DNA of 5,915 bases from CAXMQS01 sp036446035 (lineage in GTDB: Bacteria; Actinomycetota; Acidimicrobiia; Spongiisociales; JAOTWH01). Position numbers and translations under genes: made by a program. How positions within the stretch are numbered: position 1 is the stretch's first letter; the number at the start of each line of letters is the position of its first letter. The notes below the pieces were generated by a model. That model worked only from the letters and a program-made list of their open reading frames with translations. It was not told where the DNA came from and did no database searches. The stretch is taken from contig JAZFSG010000040.1 in the NCBI GenBank assembly GCA_036446035.1, positions 1 through 5,915 on the forward strand, given 5' to 3'. Positions 1-3,329 of this stretch are shown in pieces.

Positions 1-1
1 G

Positions 2-2464
2 CCTCCCGAGCCACCGCGGCGGCCATCGTTGCGACCGAGGCGGGCATGGGCCGTGGCGGTGGCAGCACTCGTCGCCACCTTGGCCATCCTCGGCGGCATC
101 GTGCTGTTGCTACCAGGAGACGACGGCGAGGTCGTCGACGAACCGACCCCGACGACGTTTCCTGCCCCCACGACCACGCCGACGCCATCGACGCTGGCCG
201 GGCCGCCACCAACCATCGCTCCTATCCCTGCCTCGGGATTCGTCACCATCCCCATCGACACGGAGGGCATCGTCGGCTCTAGCCCTGCCATCGCCGTGGC
301 GCCCAGCGGCAATCCGGTGATGGCCTATCAGGGACTGCGCGATATCAACGTCGCGGTGTGCGCCGACCCGGCCTGCGCCTCGCCGTCGTCGGTGGTCACC
401 ATCGCCGAGGCCGGCGGAACCGTTAACCGCGAGCTCGGCCCTGCGCTGGCTGTGCAGCCCGACGGGACCCCGGTTGTCGCCTTTGGGTTCACCACCTCAG
501 ATGACGGGGACGGGGAACCGCCGTCCGACCTCCGGCTCGTCGTGTGTGACGATCCGACGTGCTCGGCGTGGACGACGACCGTCATCGTGGAGGGTGAGCT
601 GGTGCAAGCACCGGCAGTCACCGTCACCGACGATGGCCGACCGGTGGTGGCTTTCCACCAGCGTGACTCCGAGTTGCACCTCGCCGTGTGCGACGATGCG
701 GCCTGCTCCGGGTTCGCGGTGACCAGCGTTGACCAGGGAGAGTGGGTCAACTCCGTTGTGGCGGCGCCCGGTGAGCCGCCGACCTTCCTGTATCAGATGG
801 ACAACGAGACCCTCCTCGCCACATGCGACGCCACCTGCGGCGAGGTGACGGTCACCCCACTCGAAGGAATCGACTCCTGGCGAGCCGCCGTTGCTCGCGG
901 CCCCCGCGGCCTGGTCATCCTCACCGTGGATGAGCACGAGGTAGTGGATGAAGCCGATGGCGAGCCGCCGGTGGACATCACCTTGATCAGCTGCCTCGAT
1001 GCTGCATGCCAGGAGACGACCTCGGCAGTCATCGCCACCGCGGTGAATGGCTTCGAACTGCAGGGCGTTGCCGTCGACGCCGTCGGCAACCCGGTGATCG
1101 CCTACTCGCAATGGGAAGGCTTGAGCGTGGCGCACTGCAACGACCCGGAATGTCTCACTCCTGCCACCATCGGTATGGCGGGACTGAGCGGCGAGGTGGC
1201 GCTGGCGATGGGCACCGACGGCAACCCGCTGCTCGCCTACCACACCGGCAGCGACCTGGTGCTCATCCGTTGCGTCGACCCCGCTTGTGTCGAGGCTCCG
1301 CCTCCTGCACCGCCGCCGCCGGCGCTGGCCTTCACCGACACCGCGTGGACCATCAACGTCGCCGCCGAGGTGGTCTTCGACAACTACGGCCCTCAGGTGC
1401 TCTTCGACGCCGAGGGGCTCCCCATCATCCTCCACAACGCGCCTACCGGCACCGTGGGGCCGGAGGGTGAGAACGAGTGGGGGCTGGCACGGGCCGACTG
1501 CGAAGACTCGAGCTGTTCGCAGGTGACGAATATCGATCCGGCAGAGCTCAACACCTGGTTCGGCGCCAACTGGGCCATCGACGGCCAGGGGCGAGTGGTG
1601 TCGACCTTCTGGTCCTATGACACAGATCGGATGCTGGGCTTCGCCCGCTGTGATGACGTGGCGTGCAGCAGTGCCACCACCACCGAGTTGTTCGTGGCCG
1701 ACGCCTGGGCCAACCCCGACATCGCCATCGCCAGCGACGGGCTGGCGGTGATGGCCTTTCAGAACTACACCTTCAACCCCGGCCCCATCCAGGTGGCCTT
1801 CTGCGCCGACGCCGAGTGCAGCAGCGTCGACGTTGTCGACCTCGACTTCGACTGCGTCGACGCCGACTGCAACCGATTCTGGGTGCACAACAGCACGGCG
1901 CTGGCGCTCACCCCCGACGACCGCCCGGTGGTGGTGTACACGTCGTCGAGCGGGTTACTGCGGCTGGTGGTGTGCGAAGACGCCAGATGCAGCTCCTTCG
2001 AGGCGTCGACCCTCGACGACACCGGCGGCGCCAGCGAGGCGGCCGAGGTGACCATCGGGCCAGACGGCAATCCCGTCGTCGGCTACTACGCAGACGGCAC
2101 CGCCAAGCTGGCCTTCTGCCTCGATCCGCACTGTGACGAGGTAGCGGTGGCTGAGCTCGGCGAATCGATCAGAGACGCCTGGGCCCTGCCCCGCATGGCC
2201 GTGCTGGGCGACGGCCGCATCGCCGTCGCCTACAGCGCTCCGACCGACAGTCCGCGGCTGGCGGTGTGCTCCTATCCGTGCACCGACCCGGCGGTGTCGG
2301 TGCTCGTCGGCGTGACCGGGTCTTACTCCTTAGGGGTTGGCCCCGATGGGCTGCCCTTGATCGCTTTCATCGACGGCGCCGACTGGAGCGACGAGCCGCC
2401 CTACGAGATCCCGGGCCGGCTGGTGGTTGCCAAGTGCGCCGACCTCAGTTGCCTCGGGGGTTAG
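2..2464 (+). CDS. Membrane-anchored double beta-propeller protein with 14 CxDxxC repeats (5' end uncertain, possibly partial)
   Basis: I do not recognise a named family. Residues are counted from the TTG at 29. Residues 2-5 are basic (RPRR), about 6-28 form one hydrophobic transmembrane helix with no clear signal-peptidase site, and about 38-67 form a Pro/Thr-rich stalk, so the rest should lie outside the membrane. Residues 71-811 hold 14 repeats of about 50 residues, each a 'D-G-x-P-V-V-A-Y/F' strand, a 'L-x-L-x-x-C' strand and the turn C-x-D-x-x-C, then a Thr/Val-rich strand. A Pro-rich hinge (422-431) separates repeats 7 and 8, suggesting two seven-bladed propellers. All 30 cysteines fall in close pairs, consistent with oxidised export. 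Only two lysines are present. The frame has no stop from base 2, TTG29 is the first possible start, and no Shine-Dalgarno sequence precedes it; GTG53 and GTG59 are weaker alternatives. The upstream codons read Pro/Arg-rich, like a juxtamembrane segment. Ligand-binding or sensor function is inference. Confidence 0.85.
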   Translation, partial: PPEPPRRPSLRPRRAWAVAVAALVATLAILGGIVLLLPGDDGEVVDEPTPTTFPAPTTTPTPSTLAGPPPTIAPIPASGFVTIPIDTEGIVGSSPAIAVAPSGNPVMAYQGLRDINVAVCADPACASPSSVVTIAEAGGTVNRELGPALAVQPDGTPVVAFGFTTSDDGDGEPPSDLRLVVCDDPTCSAWTTTVIVEGELVQAPAVTVTDDGRPVVAFHQRDSELHLAVCDDAACSGFAVTSVDQGEWVNSVVAAPGEPPTFLYQMDNETLLATCDATCGEVTVTPLEGIDSWRAAVARGPRGLVILTVDEHEVVDEADGEPPVDITLISCLDAACQETTSAVIATAVNGFELQGVAVDAVGNPVIAYSQWEGLSVAHCNDPECLTPATIGMAGLSGEVALAMGTDGNPLLAYHTGSDLVLIRCVDPACVEAPPPAPPPPALAFTDTAWTINVAAEVVFDNYGPQVLFDAEGLPIILHNAPTGTVGPEGENEWGLARADCEDSSCSQVTNIDPAELNTWFGANWAIDGQGRVVSTFWSYDTDRMLGFARCDDVACSSATTTELFVADAWANPDIAIASDGLAVMAFQNYTFNPGPIQVAFCADAECSSVDVVDLDFDCVDADCNRFWVHNSTALALTPDDRPVVVYTSSSGLLRLVVCEDARCSSFEASTLDDTGGASEAAEVTIGPDGNPVVGYYADGTAKLAFCLDPHCDEVAVAELGESIRDAWALPRMAVLGDGRIAVAYSAPTDSPRLAVCSYPCTDPAVSVLVGVTGSYSLGVGPDGLPLIAFIDGADWSDEPPYEIPGRLVVAKCADLSCLGG
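239..1288 (+). repeat. Protein repeat array 1: seven propeller-blade repeats
   Basis: This covers residues 71-420 of the propeller protein, counted from TTG29. Seven copies of the blade unit end in the cysteine pairs C111/C116, C173/C178, C221/C226, C266/C270, C322/C327, C370/C375 and C415/C420. The 'GxPVVAY' strand is clear at 94-100, 146-152, 203-209, 353-359 and 398-404, and degenerate at 248-255 and 294-300. Copy 4 has a one-residue-shorter pair (C-x3-C). The array starts with a lone strand (FVTIPI, 71-76) and stops one residue after the last cysteine, so the first strand can complete the seventh blade. Confidence 0.8.
1334..2461 (+). repeat. Protein repeat array 2: seven propeller-blade repeats
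   Basis: This covers residues 436-811 of the propeller protein. Seven more copies carry the pairs C491/C496, C541/C546, C592/C597, C649/C654, C697/C702, C747/C751 and C803/C808. An additional pair, C609/C614, sits in an insertion after the third copy. The 'GxPVVAY' strand is seen at 463-469, 521-527, 571-577, 631-637, 680-686, 729-735 and 774-780. As in array 1, a lone strand (AWTINV, 439-444) opens the array and the protein ends three residues after its last cysteine, matching ring closure by the first strand. Confidence 0.8.
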
Positions 2465-2547
2465 CGACAATCTGCTCGCTAGAGGCCGATAGTGATCGTC
2501 TCCTGAGAGGAAGTGGAAGCAACCTTGTTGTTGGCTGCGCTCGGCCA

Positions 2548-2567
2548 CCTCCCCTTGAAAGGGGAGG
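2548..2567. terminator. GC-rich hairpin between convergent genes, candidate terminator
   Basis: CCTCCCC at 2548-2554 pairs perfectly with GGGGAGG at 2561-2567 around a TTGAAA loop; one further T-A pair can close inside the loop. It lies 83 bases after the stop of the plus-strand propeller gene and directly after the stop of the minus-strand lipoprotein gene, where a shared terminator would be expected. Neither strand has a T-run after the stem, so intrinsic termination is uncertain, although high-GC actinobacteria often have such U-poor hairpins. Confidence 0.45.
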
Positions 2568-2568
2568 G

Positions 2569-3096
2569 TTAGGTGCTGAGGTCGAGCATCAAGGAGCCGT
2601 TGACGATTTCGCCGAAGAAGAGCATGTAGTTGTCGCTCCAGGTGATCCCTTGGTCCTCGTGCACGTTCTCGTCGTTGGCAGTGCTCGCTGGATCGAAGTT
2701 GCCTAGCGGGAGTGATACCCCACCGCACTGCGGGGGGAACGACTCTGCCAGCACCTCGCACAGGCGAAATCCCTGGTCGTCACCGAACAGGAAGCCACTT
2801 ACGGCAAGGGTGCCGGTGGCGTCGGTGGCAATAGCGTCGGGAACGGTCAAACCGTCGTCGACCACAAAGCCAGTCACTGCATCCCCTCCATCCGAGGTGA
2901 CCACGTCACCGGGCGGCACCACGATGTCAGTGTCAACACCACAGTCTGGTTCGTCTTGAGGGCACAGGCCGGCGACAACGGGGGTGTCGGTTCCGGCCCC
3001 TGGGGCGTCGGAATCTGCCTGGGGGTCAGAGTCGCCGCACGCTGCAGCGATCACCGCTAGGGCCAGAAAGAGCATTGCAAGGCTTCGTTTCATCAT
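2569..3096 (-). CDS. Small acidic lipoprotein with two cysteine pairs, unknown function
   Basis: The 175-residue protein begins MMKR, followed by a hydrophobic stretch and a lipobox-like I-A-A-A-C, with C20 as the lipidated cysteine, so it should be anchored on the outer face of the cytoplasmic membrane. An Asp/Ala/Gly/Thr-rich linker of about 20 residues follows. Then come C45/C52, a mainly beta region, and C113/C124 in 'LCEVLAESFPPQCGG'. It ends with 'WSDNYMLFFGEIVNGSL', strand-like, so a small beta-barrel domain is possible. The mature part has about 29 Asp/Glu against one Arg and no Lys. I chose ATG3096 because GGGGAGG sits 7 bases upstream of it. The earlier in-frame ATG at 3120 would lie only about 6 bases from the predicted transcript start and would bury the signal peptide. 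I recall similar 'ESFPPQCGG' segments in other actinobacterial lipoproteins but know no function. Confidence 0.85.
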   Translation of the reverse strand: MMKRSLAMLFLALAVIAAACGDSDPQADSDAPGAGTDTPVVAGLCPQDEPDCGVDTDIVVPPGDVVTSDGGDAVTGFVVDDGLTVPDAIATDATGTLAVSGFLFGDDQGFRLCEVLAESFPPQCGGVSLPLGNFDPASTANDENVHEDQGITWSDNYMLFFGEIVNGSLMLDLST

Positions 3097-3103
3097 GAGG
3101 TTT

Positions 3104-3110
3104 CCTCCCC
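3104..3110 (-). promoter_or_regulatory. Ribosome binding site of the lipoprotein gene
   Basis: Read on the minus strand this is GGGGAGG, with 7 bases between it and ATG3096. It is a near-ideal Shine-Dalgarno sequence and decides the start codon in favour of 3096 over the in-frame ATG at 3120, which has no such site. Confidence 0.8.
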
Positions 3111-3111
3111 T

Positions 3112-3127
3112 TGGGCCCATCGGCCCA
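3112..3127 (-). other. Hairpin in the short 5' leader of the lipoprotein mRNA
   Basis: TGGGCC and GGCCCA form a perfect 6-bp stem around a 4-base loop. With a bulge the stem can extend into flanking CC/GG. It would sit at the very 5' end of the predicted transcript, ending just before the Shine-Dalgarno sequence at 3110. It could protect the mRNA end or modulate translation; that is inference, and a chance GC-rich palindrome is possible. Confidence 0.4.
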
Positions 3128-3132
3128 GGTTC

Positions 3133-3160
3133 ATTATCGGTATCCCCCTTCTGACGTCAA
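3133..3160 (-). promoter_or_regulatory. Sigma-70-type promoter of the lipoprotein gene
   Basis: On the minus strand, TTGACG (3160-3155) and GATAAT (3138-3133) are separated by 16 bases. Each box matches the TTGACA/TATAAT consensus at five of six positions. The predicted transcript start is near 3126, giving a leader of about 30 bases to ATG3096. The -35 box overlaps an 8-bp palindrome, TGACGTCA (3152-3159). A small inverted repeat, AACC-N4-GGTT (3166-3177), lies just upstream. Either might be an operator, but both are short enough to be chance. An independent promoter here argues against an operon with ppdK. Confidence 0.65.
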
Positions 3161-3267
3161 GCACCAACCCAAAGGTTCCGGTATTCCTGGGTCCTCCTTG
3201 TGACGACCGCCATCACCCGTAGTTCGACCCCCTATTGTGTGCTGCCTTCGGCGGACTCGGTCTCCTT

Positions 3268-3287
3268 ACCGGCCTCTTCGGGCCGGT
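3268..3287 (-). terminator. GC-rich hairpin downstream of ppdK, candidate terminator
   Basis: ACCGGCC (3268-3274) and GGCCGGT (3281-3287) pair perfectly over 7 bp with a 6-base loop, 43 bases beyond the ppdK stop codon. No T-run follows on the minus strand, so it is either a U-poor terminator or a 3'-end stabilising stem. The rest of the 209-base gap (3121-3329) holds only the lipoprotein promoter region and no convincing gene. Confidence 0.4.
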
Positions 3288-3329
3288 GGTCGCCTCGGCC
3301 AACTCTCCCTGGGGGACAGTCAGCTAGGC

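Noticed and set aside
497..1888. Long minus-strand open frame (463 codons) antisense to the propeller gene
   Set aside because: It lies wholly inside the repeat-bearing gene. Its product is compositionally odd (His/Arg/Val/Gly-rich) with no domain, and it is the usual antisense by-product of GC-rich codon use. The plus strand has clear protein repeats.
2518..2536. Possible bulged hairpin AGCAAC/GTTGGCT in the convergent spacer
   Set aside because: The stem is short and imperfect with no T-run; the neighbouring hairpin at 2548-2567 is a better terminator candidate.
2573..2629. Short plus-strand frame (GTG2573, 18 codons) preceded by GGGGAGG
   Set aside because: The apparent ribosome site is simply one arm of the hairpin at 2548-2567. 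The peptide is antisense to the lipoprotein gene and has no recognisable features.
3094..3120. Upstream in-frame ATG at 3120 as the lipoprotein start
   Set aside because: It lacks a ribosome site, adds eight residues before the signal peptide and lies about 6 bases from the predicted transcript start. ATG3096 has an ideal site.
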